A stretch of DNA of 64,000 nucleotides from Monosiga brevicollis MX1 (GCF_000002865.3 NW_001865054.1:841586-905585); one strand, 5' to 3'; numbered from the stretch's first letter, positions 11,014 to 25,501 are shown. The notes: generated by a model not told the origin, from the letters alone. Program-made: numbers and translations.

Positions 11014-11606
11014 GGTGGTGCATCCAACAGAAATGCCTATTTTGAGTCCCTGCTGAGCAGGGATGGGGCTTGTGATCAACTGATCCGACTCTGCTGTGTG
11101 CCTGAGCTAGGCTGAGCCGTCCTCAGCACCTTTCTAGCTCTTGAGTTCTTGCTTAATTCGTGTCCAAATTCAGTTACAAGGGTTGAGAGAAACTGGCATT
11201 TTTCCTGGTGACAGTGGGGTTGATGCTCGTTTGCCGGTCTTGGATGAGTTCAATCATTGAATGTCACGAATGTATTTGCCAAGGACTTTTGCGGCGCGAG
11301 TGTGTTCCAGCCGGGGAATGGGGCAGGCCGCGGAAACACAGCCTTGTATTACAAATTGATTGAACAGGTGCATGGCATGGTAAAACAGTAATGACACAGT
11401 CAGACAGGCTCGCGAGCAGCGGCAACAAGCACGGTACAGGCACATGCAAAAGAAGACGCGTTACACTTGGTTGACAGCAGCGACGGCACTCCACGAGCTT
11501 TGGCGGTAGTCTCGAGTGGGCTCCATCAAGTTGCCCAGGCGGTACGGCAGGGGCTTGGCGTGCAAGTCACGCATGTCAAAGGTGGTCACAGAACAATGGG
11601 CTAGCT
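11014..11606. other. Intergenic between convergent ATG10 and NDFIP-like genes
   Basis: No gene seen. Small frames on the minus strand at 11254-11500 are Cys/Leu-rich without domain signature. Likely 3' untranslated sequence of both neighbours. Confidence 0.4.
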
Positions 11607-12295
11607 TCAAAAGCTGTCGGCGCGACGTACGGCAGCCTTGGCCTTGCCGTAGGCAGTCACACCGCGAACGAAGAGCAAAAAGCCGAGGATGCCAAGGGTC
11701 AGGACGATCCAGCTGTGGTAGGGGGGAAGTTGATGACCCTGTTCGTCGGTCAATTCTACGCCAGCATTTTGATCGTCGTCTGCAAGGTCCTCGTGGTGAC
11801 GGTGCACGTATTGGAGCAAAAAGGCGAGCTTGACCATGTGAAGACCAAAGCCGGCAAGACCACCGGTGCGGGCGGCAATGGTCTGACCCATGCACAGGGT
11901 AAAAAGATACCCAAGCCAGCTCAGGAAGAAGGCCACCATAAAGGTGCAGACAAAGGTCAAGTCATCACCAAGCAGCATGCCGTTGACGGGCACCTGGGTC
12001 GCGTTGACAAGCACAGCCTGTTGTTCCACCGGGCTGTCACGTTGCTTCATCTGCTGGACCTCATCGTAGGAGGGCAGAACCACGGTCACCATAGGGGCCG
12101 GGGTGGCACCTTGATTGTAGGCCGGAGGAGGCGCGGCTACATCACACATCCGAGAGTGCTTCCATGAGCAATGACGAAAGACATTGACGCCTCGGCAGCG
12201 GAAGGAGCAGCAAGGTGGCCGCCACAAAAACAAGATGGTAACAACAGATTGAGTGGTGAGAGCATACCGGGTGAAGATGCCTCCACGCGCTCCAT
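11607..12295 (-). CDS. NDFIP-like multipass PY-motif adaptor of Nedd4-family E3 ligases
   Basis: Two exons. A tiny first exon (12295-12268) encodes MERVEASSP, spliced in frame to 12136, giving APPPAYNQG. The protein then shows a PPAY motif and an LPSYDE motif, both fitting WW-domain ligands, followed by three hydrophobic segments: TFVCTFMVAFFLSWLGYLF, AGFGLHMVKLAFLLQYV and WIVLTLGILGFLLFVRGV. The order PY motifs, then three membrane helices with FxxxWxGF/Y and SGFGLSLIK-like signatures, is that of animal Ndfip1/2 and fungal Bsd2. These endosomal/Golgi proteins recruit and activate Nedd4/Rsp5 ligases for cargo ubiquitylation. A His/Asp-rich loop (HRHHEDLADDD) between helices 2 and 3 is longer than in animals. 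Length, about 190 residues, fits. Confidence 0.8.
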
Positions 12296-12959
12296 CGCAA
12301 CGGGTTCGGCATCATCGGTCGATTGGACCTGAGGTCAAGCCAAGGGGAAAAAAGAGGGAGCAAGGAGCAAGAGCAACCGGTCAGGCGCGCACGGGTCAAA
12401 ACCAAAACGAACAGAGAAAGCGATATTGGGAGGTTGCCAGGTCTGAACAGTGTTCCTGTTTGAGCCCCTCCCTGCTCGAATCCTGCCTCTTCTCCCGACC
12501 TAAGGACCCTACTCCAATAGTGCAATCCCCTGCTACAAGCAATGTCCCCGGTTATCGCGCCACCCTCGACGAACCAGGGTATAAGTGTGGCGCGCCATCT
12601 TGAACAGCCGTCAGCCTTTTGAAAATGACGTGTTACGGTGTGAGAGAGAGCAACAGCAACAGGCAAACACAACAGGCAACAAAGAAAGCAAAGAAGGGTG
12701 ACCGATGTGTGTGTGTGTAGTACATCATCATCACACAAAGGAGCTGATGCTTCTGACACTTGGTAATGCATCCGAATGTAAGACAGAAGAAGAAGAGTGA
12801 ATGTGTCACTGGCTTCGTCTATCTTTTTTTTTTTCCAGTTGCAATTCGAAGTGGGAATTCCAAACGGCTTGGCAGACCGCAAACACACGCGACCAGCCAT
12901 TTGGGTCCGTCTAGGCACGCATCCAACTGTGCCCAGCTTTGATGATTTCTAGCAATCAT
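12296..12959. other. Intergenic/upstream region of the NDFIP-like gene
   Basis: This lies between the NDFIP-like start and the NUP210 stop on the same strand. It contains a short (GT)n at about 12707-12717 and T-rich DNA near 12824-12836. No gene recognised. Confidence 0.4.
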
Positions 12960-15900
12960 TTAGGGTGAGGAGAGAGTGGCGGGAATGTGGGAAATGCCTC
13001 CAGGCGTGCGCGTCGGCGTAAAGCTGCGCGCTCGCGCCGTTGAGCGTGGCACGGAGCGCGGCGGCGCCAACACACGTGGTGACTCGGCCAGCATGCTCTG
13101 ACTCATTCCCATGCTCATACCACCAGTCGCCGAATTGACCGAGGCTGGTGGTAGCTGTGTGGGTCCTCCAGTCCACCACGCAGGTGGGTTGAGTGCGAGG
13201 AGCAGCAACACGAATGCCGCGCCCATCACCGCTGATGTCAGGAAGAGCCAGCCAGACAAGCCACCGGTTGGGCTCGGCGTCCCAGTCGTGTAGGCATCCC
13301 CAAGGCCGGCCGAAGACCGAGGCACTACGCCTGCCTGGGCCGTCAGCAAGGTACACACTCGCTGCTCTGTCTGACGGTGTTGGAAGCACAGGGTCAGGTT
13401 GCGATCTTCCTCGTGCTCAGGTCCGGTCATCAACACGTCCAGGCTTACGGCACCCGTGGCAGGAACACGGCCATATTCCTTGACACGCACCCCGCCTAGG
13501 CTCCATTTTCGGAGCGCAGGCGTGGATCGGCGAGCCTCTGAAGCAATCACCACTCCATCCACACTCAAGTCCACCAGGCGGATGTCAGTGACGCCGAACA
13601 GTAGGACGCGGGTAGCCTGGTGTCGGTGCTTCTGATGCATGGGGGCATCCAGCATCAGGCGCGCTGCAAACGGCACGTCAACTTGGTGGCGCACGCCCGC
13701 ATCACGCTGGTCCAAGGGCTGCGCCTGAACCACCACACTGACAACCCCAGAAGGCAGATAGAGCGGCGTGCTCTGCACATGCAACTGCACCACGCATGTG
13801 AAGCCCTCTTCCTCAACCACCATCTTGGTGACGGCCGAGCCACGCGCCTCACCCTCCACATGGCATGTCACTTGAGCTGCCGCGCGGCCTCCAAAGTTGG
13901 AAGCGGCACCCTGCGCCGTCCAAGGGGTAACGGGCACGGAGACACTTGTGTGTGACTGCGAGAGCACCTCGCCGACCGGCACTACCGCCTCGACCGCCGT
14001 CAATGGCGAAACAGTCACCATGGTGTTGAAGAGAAACTGGTCCACGGCCACGGCGGCCACGGCCGTACCCGTCTGCTGCGCCACGAAACAGCCTTCACTA
14101 CTTTGAGGGGGGGGGGGGGGGAATACACGACGTCCAACCAATAAGATACTTTTGAAAAACAAAAACAAAAACAAAAAAACAGCTGTGCAGGTAAGGCAAG
14201 AGTGGCCTAGCAAAAGAGTGACTGAAAAGGTTACCTTTGAAGCGCCAGGACAGTGGTATTGGATGATTCCCAGCGCGGGCGCTGGAGTTTGCCATCAGGA
14301 TGCTCAAAACACACGCCTTGAGCTGGGACCAGCACGGGCGCACCTATTTGGGCCGACAAGCGCGAGGTAAGAAGCGTGCAGGGCATGCAGATAAGACCAC
14401 CGGCAACAGTATTCACGACAGCAGCAGCTGTATCATAGCTCTCCATCTCTCTATCAGGGGGCGGTGACGTACTGGGGCGCAAAGTGTCCCGCACAACCAC
14501 CGTCAGAGTGGCATGGTGCGACACGGTGCCATGAGAGCGGGCGACCACTTCAATCGTCGCATGGCCACTCGTGAAAGCCCGCAGAGCCAGGAAATTGCCC
14601 TCAACCTCGGCGGCTACTTGTGCATCCCCATTGACGCGCGTCTATGAAATCCACACAAGATACCACGTTGCAGGGATGAGCCGCCAACCACCCATGACTA
14701 CCGACAGAGAAAACGAGACTTTCCAGTACGAAAGACAAAGAAAAAAAGAAAAAGAAAAAACGTTTCCAAAAACAACAATGACGCGACGCACAGACACAAC
14801 GAAAGTTCAAATCGACACATATCCACCACGCACCTGAATGTGGATGCCGTTTGTGGTGGTAAAGCGACGGCCGCTGCTGTCATGAAGCACAAGGGCAACT
14901 TGGCAACTCTGTCCGACCGCCAGCGCACTGCAATTGGGGGACGGCAACATGCTCACGTGGTGCAGGGCCACCACACGCAGCGGCAAATAGGCGCTCTGGT
15001 GAATGCCGCCCGTGATGGTTTCCACACCAAGACTGCCCGTCCAGCGGGCCGAGGTGGCCACCAGGCGACCATGAGCGTCCACAGTGGGCATGGCCGGGGT
15101 TTTGGGGGCAATGGTGAAGCTCATGTTGTGGCCACGCAATGCCGCGGGCAACGCAAGGTCGTAAGCGGCACCGTAGCTCAGCACCAGCTCCGTTTCAGTA
15201 AAGCTCAGGCGTGGCACCACTGTCACCGGCTGTGATGCCACCAAGCGCGGCGCTGTGGCGGTACAATATGGCTTCTTGCATGCAAGGGTGGCCGAGACAG
15301 AAGACTGTGAGACGCGCGCCGCGTAGAGCACGCGCGTGTATTCCTGTTGGGCGGCCTGAGCGTAGATTGATATTGTATTGCCGGTCAAGGTAGACACGAG
15401 CAAGCACAAAAGCATGAACAAGAGTGAGCCGTTGTTCCGTCCAACACCCCAAAACAATCGTGAGAATCGAGCATCCTCAAGAGGCCCTGCCCGGCATGCG
15501 CACCTGAGATTGACCAAGGATATTGCGCAACTGCACACCATTGGCAGTTGAAGACCAGGAGAAATTGAGTACCGAGGCACCATGCACTACGGCATCGCCC
15601 AACAGCAACTCAGCTTCAATCTGCTGTGTCGTGTCCAGGAGCACCTCGGGCGTAAGGATACGCAAGCGGATGCCATCAATGGCCACCACGGACACGTCAA
15701 GGACCGTGCTTGTGAGGGGAGCCTTGCTCGTGTCGTGGGCAGCAATCTGCAAGCGGACTGAACCCAATTCACGCGCGCAGACCACAATTCGATCACCCTC
15801 CAAGCGGTGCGTGACATGTCCCTGGCGGTCTGCTGTGACACGAGTCTGGAATTGTGGTCCTTTGGGCCCGCCCTCGATATGAGCCACGGCACAAGAGCTC

Positions 15901-17656
15901 GGAATCATCCGCAAGTGCGCCGGGTCCACCGATAGCGGGGCAAACACCTGAGACAGGCATGGGTCCGGGCGTGTGAGGTGGGCCAACAGAACACGAGCGT
16001 CAAATGCCTTAAAACAAAATGCGAAGATCAAAGTGCGGGTCAGTAGCGACATGAGCGCTCATGAAAACAAACCTGGATGGCAAAGCGAGCCGCTACGGCG
16101 GCCTGAGCGCCTTCTTTGGGCCGGAGCAAGCGGAAGCTGGCATCGCCAAATGCGATACCCGTCACATTGAAGCGCAGGCCAAAACAAGACGAGGTGGGCG
16201 AGAGCGCCACGCGCTCAATCGGGAGGTTCTCCAGGCGTTGCACACGCACAAGATGGCGCGCTTCCACCTGCAAGTCAACGAGCTGGAGCTCCTTGGCACT
16301 CAGGTACGTGTTTGTGGTTGTGCGCACGCAGGCATGATCTAAATGGCACACAAGCTCGAATGAGGTTGAGAAAGCAGTTCAAGCACAGAATAAATAGGCT
16401 GAGCGATTCCACGTACATGGCGCCGTGCCGCCAACTTGCAGCACCTCCGGGCCATAAATTTCAATCGCCTTGATGCCATAGGCCGTCATTTGCGCGGTGA
16501 CAGAGGCTGCTGGCAGAGTACAGATGTCGTCAACATCCAGCAAACCGGTGCCTTCTTGTAGGGGGCGCACACCCAAAGTAGCCCCCTTGGTTGCAATGTT
16601 GGCCAGAGTAGCGGGTTGTGATTCTGCCTTGAAGTAACCCGAGCCCCCGGTGATGGTCACCTGCTCCAGGACATTGTCCTGCAGCAGCATGGGGACGGAG
16701 CTGGGCTGCAGAGCGATAGGCTTGACGACCTGCATGCTCACAGTGCGCGTGAAGCAGCGGGGGTGACGGGGGGCATCCACCAGCAGGGAAAGATGCAGTT
16801 GGCGATCATCAGCGCGTGCAAAATCCAGGTCGTATTCCCCCGGCTGTGCTGCGCGTGACACCAGGTGCTGACTGGCTTTGTGCCATGAGTACTCGAGCGA
16901 GCTACGAGCAAAACAAAGGTGGCAGATTGAGGAAAAGCACAAGAACAAGAACAGGCCAAGCAAAGTCATGATGCAAATGTCAAGGTCTGCATATGGACGC
17001 GGAGAGGTTTTTTTTTTTTTTTTTTCATTTCATTCCATTTCATTTCATTTGATCAACAACGCACCTGCTGTTGTCGTACGCTGGGCGGTAGTGGGCCACA
17101 GGCACAAGGCGGATATGGTGACGAGTGCCCTCGAAGAAAAACCAGGGTTGTTCAGGGCAAGAAGGGCTGCGTACAGCTCCAAGCTCGAAAGACACATTGC
17201 GCGGAGTGGTTACGCAGACAGTAAAGGGGGCTACATCCCGAGGCCCCTGGCCGTTGTCTAGGCTATGCAGGGTGAGGTTAAGTTTGTGGCAGCCCAGCTG
17301 AGTCCCGGCCTGGAGTGTAAACTCTGGACCATGGGCAAACTGCCATTCAAGTCCGACAGCACCAGTGCCTAAGATATCCCGTTGCACGGCGGTTTCACGC
17401 GCAGCAGCGTCTGCAGGACTAGGGCCTCCCAGGTAGTGAAAGTTGAACGTGGTGCCAGGGGTCAACTCCACCAACGAAGGCTCCACAGCCAACGCGGCGT
17501 AAGCAGCAATATGTGCAGTTGCCGTGAGACTGTCACTGGCAAACGTCGCGAGCACGGAGCCCGCCGAGGTAGCACGTAGTACCACACAGCTGCACGCTGC
17601 GGCCGGGCAACTACGAATGATCGAAATGTGAGCCATACCACATGAAGGTTATTTGG

Positions 17657-17695
<39 letters not shown>

Positions 17696-20449
17696 ATAAG
17701 AAAATAAATAAATAAAAATAAAACCGTAGCAGCCCTGTGCCAGAGCCAGCAAACGCAAGGGCGGCTGATGACCGCCGGAGGACGGTCCAAGACAAAAACA
17801 CGGACGGGATCAGTCGTACCGGTCATCGCTGTTGGCATCAGCTCCCTGCTTCAGGACTGTAAAGTGTGACTGGTCGAGGGACCAGTGACTGGGCATGTGT
17901 CGACATTGGCGGAAAGCGTGGCCGGCTGCGTCGACGTGAACGGCGGCCAGCACAAGTTGATCACCAACCCGCGCTTGGCGAGGGCCCGGTAAGAGGCGCA
18001 CGTCAGAAGGTGCCACAACGATCAATGCTGCATGGTCGTGGATGGCGATGGATGCCTTGTCGTGAACGCTCACAGTGGCGTTACCAGTGTCGGTGATGGT
18101 GAAGGAGCCATCCTGGAGTTTGGGAGCTTTGCCCGCGGTGGCATTGGTGCTCCATGTGTACTCGCCACTGCCACCAGAGGCCTGTTTAACACGATGAATC
18201 AAAGGGTTGGTAAGGCAGGGGGTTGATGCTAGTGGTCAAGGCGCAAGGTGCACGAGAGCAAGGGACTGTAGAACTGACCTTGAATCGGACGGTGAGGGGC
18301 CGGGCGTTTGCGGAGAAGGGTACAATCATTTGCTTTGGTTGAATGTCAATGGGGTGAAGAATTTGCACATTGCGACTGGCCGTCAATAGAGCTTGGCTGC
18401 TCTGAGCTCCCTCGGGGCCGTGATAAGAGGCTTTAAGGGTCGTGATACCAGCTGTCGCGGCAGTCACCTCATACCAGGAAGTATTTTTGCTGGAACTGCC
18501 GAGCTTGATCTTGCCGTCACCAATGTTCAGCTGGAAGGTCAGCTGCGGCCAGGAGAGAAGCAAAGGTCTTGTGAGGTTGAAGGCAAGATGAGCGGCATGT
18601 GTGCGTGCAAAAGACGACAAAGACCTACGCCATCAAGAAGAATCTCTTGTTGTCCACTCAAGAGGCGCAGTTGCACGGGATACTTGTGGCCTCGGAGGAG
18701 CACACACGGGCTCATGGCCAGCACGGAGCAGGTGCCCACTTGAATGGTCAGCGTGGTTGGGGTATGAACTGACACAAACGTTGTAGGCAGAGCCCGCTCA
18801 AGCATCAAGCCGGCTATAACGCGCAGGGAGTAGGAATGAGTGGAAGCAGGGCGTGCGCTCGTGGATGTTCCAAGGTGTAAGGCGAAAAGACTGGCGTGGT
18901 GTGGCAAGCATCACATACCCTTATCGCGAAGCGTGACCACAGCTCTGCCTTCTGTCTCGCCAAGTACTGTTTGCTGGCCCTGGAGCTTGAGCACCTGGGG
19001 GTTGACAAGACCGCCGCGTCACTTGATGGTCAGCACGTGCAGGTGTGGACCGAGGAGGGAAAGCATTGGCAGGGCCAGATCAAGTTACAGGTTTGGGGCA
19101 CGCACGGTAGTGTTGTCGATGGCCAGTTGGTAGGGGCCCGTGCGACTGAGAACCAGAGCCTGCTTATCATAGCCACGATAGGCTTGCAGATGCAGCTTTT
19201 GCTGTACGGCAAGGTGGGCCATGATGGGCTCGAGCCAGGTGCGCTCGACGACGGTCAGCACGACTGGCGGCGAGGCTACTGTCGTCTGCAGGCAGGCAAA
19301 GCCGGGCAGAGGACAAGGCAAAAGATACGGTGACGTCAAGTATTTAAGAGCAGGATCCCTTCGTCAAGACCCCAGGCCGGCAGTGAGGGAAAGCAACCCA
19401 CGGGCGGGCACCGGGCAATTTTGATGCAAACAAAGGAGCGATGAAGCTCGGCTTGAAGGGAATCTGATGGTGGTTGGGGGAGGCGAAGATACCTACGTGC
19501 TTCAAAACAGCTTGCACGCAGGCACGGCCAGCCGCAAGGGGAACAACAAGGATGCGATCACCCTGCTGATTCTCGCCTTGAAGCTGGGAGATATGCGCCG
19601 GCGCATCGTAAGGGGATTGGGAGTAGGCGATGGTGGTCAGAACAGCACTGGATTCCTGGGTGCAATTCTCGTCCATGATGCGCCACTCAAAGGCCAGGCC
19701 AGATAGCGAGGAAAACATGTTGCCTGCATCAAAAGGGCCAATGTCGTGTGAGGCTGAGCAACTGGAACACGGGTTGGTCACGCTTGACAAGGCTACTGTT
19801 GCAGGACAGACCCTCGCTGTCATAGCCGCGAAGCGACAGTGACTCTGGGGGCTCTTCAAGATAGATGGTGCGGTCAACGGTGATGAGCTCGGTTCGGTGC
19901 ACGGGTGCCAATTCAACCTCGCAGCGCAGGACTTGACCGCTCTCTGAGGCGACGGCAAAGGATAGGCGGTGAGCGTGAGACAGCAGGCAACACAGGCGTC
20001 AGCCGATAGAGATGAGCACAGGCTGAGAGTGTGTTGGCAGCTTCTTACTTTGGTTGGCAGCAACCACAGGAACCGATACGCCGTTACGTTGCAGGTGGGA
20101 GGCCACGACCAGGACTTCAGCTTGGCGAGCACATTCGCCTATGACGGTGGCGGGGGCAGTGAATCAGCCGGCACGGCACGGATCTGGGACATGGACTATA
20201 TGGGTGAGGGACAAACGAGAGTGGCGGCAGACCTTCTTCGCCAGTGACTTGGATGAGGTCAGGGCGCATGGAGGACCAAGCGTAGCAACCATTGCTAGCG
20301 GTGAGGTTGTAACGAATGGGAAGGGCTGCCTCACTGAGCGGCAGCAGGAGGCGCGGATCACTGAGCTGCTCGGACACGCCGGCGGCCTGCCCGAGGGCCA
20401 CGAGGCAACACACTGCCGTGGCAAGAAGAGTTGAAAACTCCATGGTCAT
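12960..20449 (-). CDS. NUP210: Nuclear pore membrane glycoprotein NUP210/gp210
   Basis: About 16 exons across 7.5 kb. The start at 20449 gives a signal peptide (MTMEFSTLLATAVCCLVALG), then a lumenal region with NLTASNGCYAW near the N-terminus, as in gp210. Later exons match gp210 in order: the VLRCEVE...YLEEPPESL block (19940-19815), GNMFSSLSGLAFEW (19732-19495), SGEYTWST (18182-17820), GSGYFKAES and LLDVDDICTLPA (16900-16420), and NFSWSSTANGVQL (16005-15495). The last exon (14090-12960) ends with one membrane helix (GWLFLTSAVMGAAFVLLLLAL) and a short Ser/Pro-rich tail. gp210 is a pore-membrane protein with many lumenal Ig-like repeats, one TM helix and a small pore-facing tail; length (roughly 1,750-1,850 residues) and topology agree. 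Introns are 60-220 bases, one with a poly-A/T run at 17657-17685. Some splice borders are approximate. Confidence 0.9.
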
Positions 20450-21351
20450 GCTCGGGCACCGGCTTTCACCGGCAGAGATGCTTCCTGTGTGACCGGCAAG
20501 CACGCACGAGCGGGGACCGACAGCAAAGGCGCGTTCCTTTGCCGTGTCGGTTGACCTGCACGGTCACGCATGAGTGAAGCAGGCGTGAGGTGGCAGGCAG
20601 CAGAGCCAGAAATGCACCCTTTCATCCAGGTTATCTTTCCTCGTGGTCCACAAACGACCAGCCTGCTCGCTCTCTCCCCAGGAGCCACCTTCAGGCTCTC
20701 GTTTTCTGCCAGTGACGGTCTGCCGTTTTTTTTTTTTTTTCAAATAATTTCCACTTTATTGGCTTACCCACGCGGAAACAGCAAAGCAGCAAAAATTTGA
20801 AACAACGACAAGTCACTGAGTTCAGTTCAGAGGGTGGTCGATGAAGGAAAAAAGATTGAGAGATAGGCGTGAAGTGGTGTTGAGCCCAGAGGTGAAAAGT
20901 AATGGTATACAAGAGAAGGCGTGTAACAGTGAAGGTTTTCGAGAGATGTGTGGACACGACCTTGTTCTTCGAAAAAACATTCACATTACAGAACGTCAAT
21001 GTTACAATAGAGAACAAAGAGTAAGGTACTGCATCTTCTTATTAATCTTCTTCATCTAATCAAGGTGAATGACGTTGTAATACAGCATTAAAACCATAAT
21101 TTTCTTCATCTTCTCCAGAACCTTCGGCGTTATCTTAACTTCTGTTGCTTCCAAGTTGTCCTCTCTCTCTCTCTTCTCTCTCTCGCTGTGATTTACGATG
21201 ACGGCACACTTGTTGCTTGTCATTTGAACTTGGAAGCAGGTCCCTTTCGCTGAGGGCGGTGGTCTCTCTCGCTCTCGCTCTCGCGCTCTCTCTTGCTCTC
21301 GCGCTCGCTCCTCGTTGGTAGACCTGGGAGGTACTTGGCAGATCAGTTGGG
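20450..21351. other. Divergent intergenic region between NUP210 and the kelch receptor kinase
   Basis: About 900 bases with a T-run at 20725-20739 and a strong CT-repeat belt (21150-21310, mixed TCTC/GCTCTC). Such belts are common at promoters in this sequence. No gene seen on either strand. Confidence 0.4.
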
Positions 21352-24300
21352 TTGTGTGTCGAGTGCACGTATGAGATGAAAAGCATGGGTTGTGGACGGG
21401 CCATGGGGTGCGTGACGGCTGCGGCCGTGCTGGTGACCCTGAGCGCCCTCTGCAGCGTTGTGCATGGAAGCCTTGTGTGGACCTCGGATGTGACCATGGT
21501 TCCCTCCGCGCCGGGCAGGCGTGTGCACCACGTGATTGTGTATCGCGATGCCCCTGGAACCGTGAACAATCGGAGCGATCCCGAGGTCCTGCTGGTAGGG
21601 GGCATGGTCGCATTGGACACGCCCCAAGATGAGGTCATGTCGAACCAGTCCATCTTTTTTGCGTACATGAGCACCTACTACGCCTTTGATGGTGTTCTTT
21701 GGCGTTATCTGCCTTCGGCTGGATCCTGGCAGGCCGTGGCCGTTGACACGACTTGCAATCATTTGTGCCGCGTTGGTCACCAAGCGGTTCTAAGCCCCGC
21801 GGACTACAAGACAGACAGCCCCGTGCCCGATTATGCCCTCAGAAACACCGTCCTATACGTTATGGGCGGATTTGCCCTCAACCTCACCATCGACCGCTTC
21901 GCTCTAGTCGACCACATTGGCTATTTGTCCGCCAGCTCCACCAACTCCAGTCGTTTAGACGTCGATCTCCACTACGACGGGCCGGACCGCCTGCGCCCCT
22001 TTGCTTGGGCGGCCCGCGCCACCCTCAACACCACCACCTGGGTTTTGGCTGGTGGTATGACCTTTGAGGGTTGTTACCGCTCCGGTGACGGTGCTTGCCA
22101 TGACAGCCGCGACGCGCAAATGGAGAATCTGGATGCAGTCTGGTTGTTCCAAACCACCAGCTCTCCCACCACCCTGCTCATTCGGCGTCTTGATGCTGCC
22201 AATTTTCCGGCCGCCAGCTTTAGCAATATCGTGGCATTTGACACCTCCAACCTCTACTTTCTTGGTGGTATCAACTTTACCGGACCCTTTGACAGTCTCT
22301 CCTTCACGGGTTTTGATGCTCAAATGGACCACGTCTACCATCTTCAATTAAATGATGCCGGCACTACGGCCAACGTCACCAAGGTCGGGCTCGCGCGCCT
22401 TCCAAAGCAAAAAATTGCCTGCCCATCTAAACGTTTCCTCATTTCTGTCTGTCTGTCTGTTTCTCTTCGAATTTTGCTTCCGTGTCCGTTTGTGTCTGTT
22501 CCATTCTGCTCAACATGCATCCTGGCACGCGTCTCACGTGGTCACATCTGTCTGTCTGTCTGCCTTGATCCTGGCCGCAGCTGCCCAACCCGTCAAGCGG
22601 CCCTCCGTTTGGTGTTATCAACGTGTTTTCCTGTGCCATTCCCATTGCTGACAACGAGTTTGTTGTTCTCAGCGGTTTTGGGGAGGGCATGCAGTTTCGC
22701 TCTAGCGTTGCCAGTACGATTCCCGCTCTCCATCGCCACACCCTTGTCAGGTCGACCAAGCTTTCCCCCACCCCTCTTTTTTGAGCCTGATCAATATTGC
22801 TTCAAACCTGCCTTGATTTTAGGCTTTAACACCGAAACGCATGCATGGCGTACCTGGGCAACCACTCAGAGTGGAGCTGCGGCCATGACACGCGGCTACA
22901 GCGCTTGCTTCAAAATTCAGGACAACATTTTCGAGTATGGCGGACAAGTAGGCTCAAAAGCTCTGGAATCCATCACTCTCTTCATGCCCAACAGCAACGA
23001 GTGGTGGGAACTTGTCAATACTCAGTCGCCTACCACTCGGCGCTTTGCGGGTACCGCCACCACGCACATGCTGGGCTATCCCGCACTCATCACCACTGGC
23101 GGCGCGGCGGCGGGCTTATACTTTTCTGACATGTATCTCATGCTCGATGCCAATGTCAGCGGGTATCACTGGTACTTTCAGCCCACCAGCGCCAACATGA
23201 CGCGGCGCTCAGGCCATGCCATGTCCCTGGACGGTGACAACATTTTTATTCACTTTGGGCTGACCTATGATGGTAGCTCTTCAGAAACCATTCTCAACGA
23301 GCTCTACTATGGCAACATGAAAGTTTTGTCCTGTCCCTGCCCACCCCCCCGGGCGTTTGTCATGTCAGCCACCCACCCCACTGAGCCCGTGTTTTACGTG
23401 TACGGTGGCGCCGACTACCGCGCCTTTGGCGGCGTCATCGACCTCAGCTATCCGATGCTGCGCGACTCCTTCTGGAAGTTTGACATGCGAACACAAATCT
23501 GGACCGATTTGACCAACTACTCGGCAGGGGACTATCCTCCGCCGTCCTTTTTTGGCAACGCTGAATGGACCATGGTGCAGGGCAAGCCCGTGTTTGTCAT
23601 GGTGCTTGGATTGACTACTTCGCGACCCAACGTGGAGAAGCCCGTGTTCATCAACACACTCACCATTTCTTCCGATGTTTACCTCTGGGATACGCGGCGC
23701 TGGACGCACCTGCAAGCAGCGCAAGGCCCCGCGTCCTTGTCTCAGGTGCACCTCTCGGCGCGCTGGGCGCGGTCCATGACCCGACTCTCCGATCAGGAGA
23801 CACTTGTCATTTACGGTGGCGCCATAACCCAGTACAATACGAGTACGGAAGAAAGCGAGCCTAGCAACGATGCCTTCCTCCTGTGGCTGGCCAACACGAC
23901 CCACTATTTCGCACAAACTTGTAATTTTTCTAACCCTCCTGCGCGATACGGGCATACCGCCTTTTTGAACAGCGAGGATCGGCTGCTCCTGATTGGTGGC
24001 AGTGACCTGAACGAGCAATCTGGATTGGCCTTTGAGCTCGAGCTCTCCTGCGACGTCGGCACCAAGCAAAACGGAAGTTTTGGTCACGCTGCCTGTGCCC
24101 TCTGCCCTATTGGCGCATACAATTCCGTGCCTGGTGCCAGCGATTGCACAGCTTGTCCAAATGACACCACGACAATATTCGCGGGTGAGGCATATGTTTG
24201 CCTCGCTTGCCCGAATCGGCGCGGTTTCCTTCTTGATGTTAAAGCTGAACCCAATGTTTCGAAATGTTACGCCTGTGTTTCGTGCGTGAGGGCTTCATTT

Positions 24301-25423
24301 CTTACATTGATCTTCGTGACGTTGCCTCCCCACTTTGACCCCCATAGGCTCGATCAGCGATCGTAATTGCTCGCTGTGCGTAGACGGGCGAAAGTTTTGT
24401 TCTGCCAATGGAGAGTGTGAGGTAGATCTGACGACCTTTGAGCGGCGCTGCAAATGCGAGCTGGGGTTTTCGGGCACACACTGCGAGGTCCCCTTCTTGA
24501 AGGTGATTGCGTACGTGTGCTTTGGCCTGCTGGTGCTCTCTGGGTCACTGTTTTGCTTCTTCCGCAAAAAAATCCGTCAAGCTCGTCAACGCGATGGTCT
24601 TCGCCAACTCCTATTGGATGAAAAAGAGCAAGAGCTTACGGTCAAGCAGCAACAGCTCGAGGAGCTCGAACGCGCGCTCACCGTTCAGATGGATGAGCTG
24701 ACGGTGCGTCGGTTGCCTGTTGCAGCGTTGTGTGTTGACGCAAATGGTTTTCCTCGCTTGACGGTCCGCTCATTTATCACTCGGTGGTGCGACATGCTTG
24801 GCCGATAGTTTGTGCGTCGCATTGACAAGGAGGCACCGGGCGCTTTTGGTGAGGTGTGGCTGTGTCGCTTCAACGATATTGACGTGGCAGTCAAGCGACT
24901 CAAGGGCCATCTGGCGGACATGGACCCAAGCCTCAACGAAGAATTTTTGAACGAGATCAAGTTTATGCGCACGCTTCGCCACCCCAACATTGTCTACTTC
25001 TTTGGCGCGGGTGTCCATGAGGAGCAGTCCTTTTTGGTGTTGGAGTACATGGGCCGCGGCTCATTGACCAAGACGCTGGACAACGAGAGCATCGATCTAC
25101 CGTGGTCTCGCCGCATTGCATTTGCCCGAGATGCCGCAGCAGGCATGGCTTTTCTGCATGCATTGTCCCCGCCGCGCATCCATCGCGATTTGAAGAGCCC
25201 GAATCTTTTGATCAGCCAGGGCTGGACCCTGAAGGTGGCCGACTTTGGTACGTCGCGTTTTTGCCGCTCCCTTGTCTTGCGTGTACGTGTACGTGTATGT
25301 GTATGTGTGGGTGAGTGGGTTCAAGCCAAGCCAAGCCAAAAAAAAAAAAAAAAAAAAATNNNNNNNNNNNNNNNNNNNNNNNNNNNNNNNNNNNNNNNNN
25401 NNNNNNNNNACCCAACCCCCCCC

Positions 25424-25501
<78 letters not shown>

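Noticed and set aside
22384-22822. Continuous open frame through the kelch gene suggesting no introns there
   Set aside because: The stretch reads as low-complexity (SVCLSVSL-like) from TCTG repeats. Splicing at 22383/22581 and 22713/22823 restores kelch-like sequence and the phases agree.
23365-24087. 240-codon minus-strand frame antisense to the kelch exon
   Set aside because: Shadow of a GC-rich coding exon; no recognisable domain, and the sense frame is conserved.
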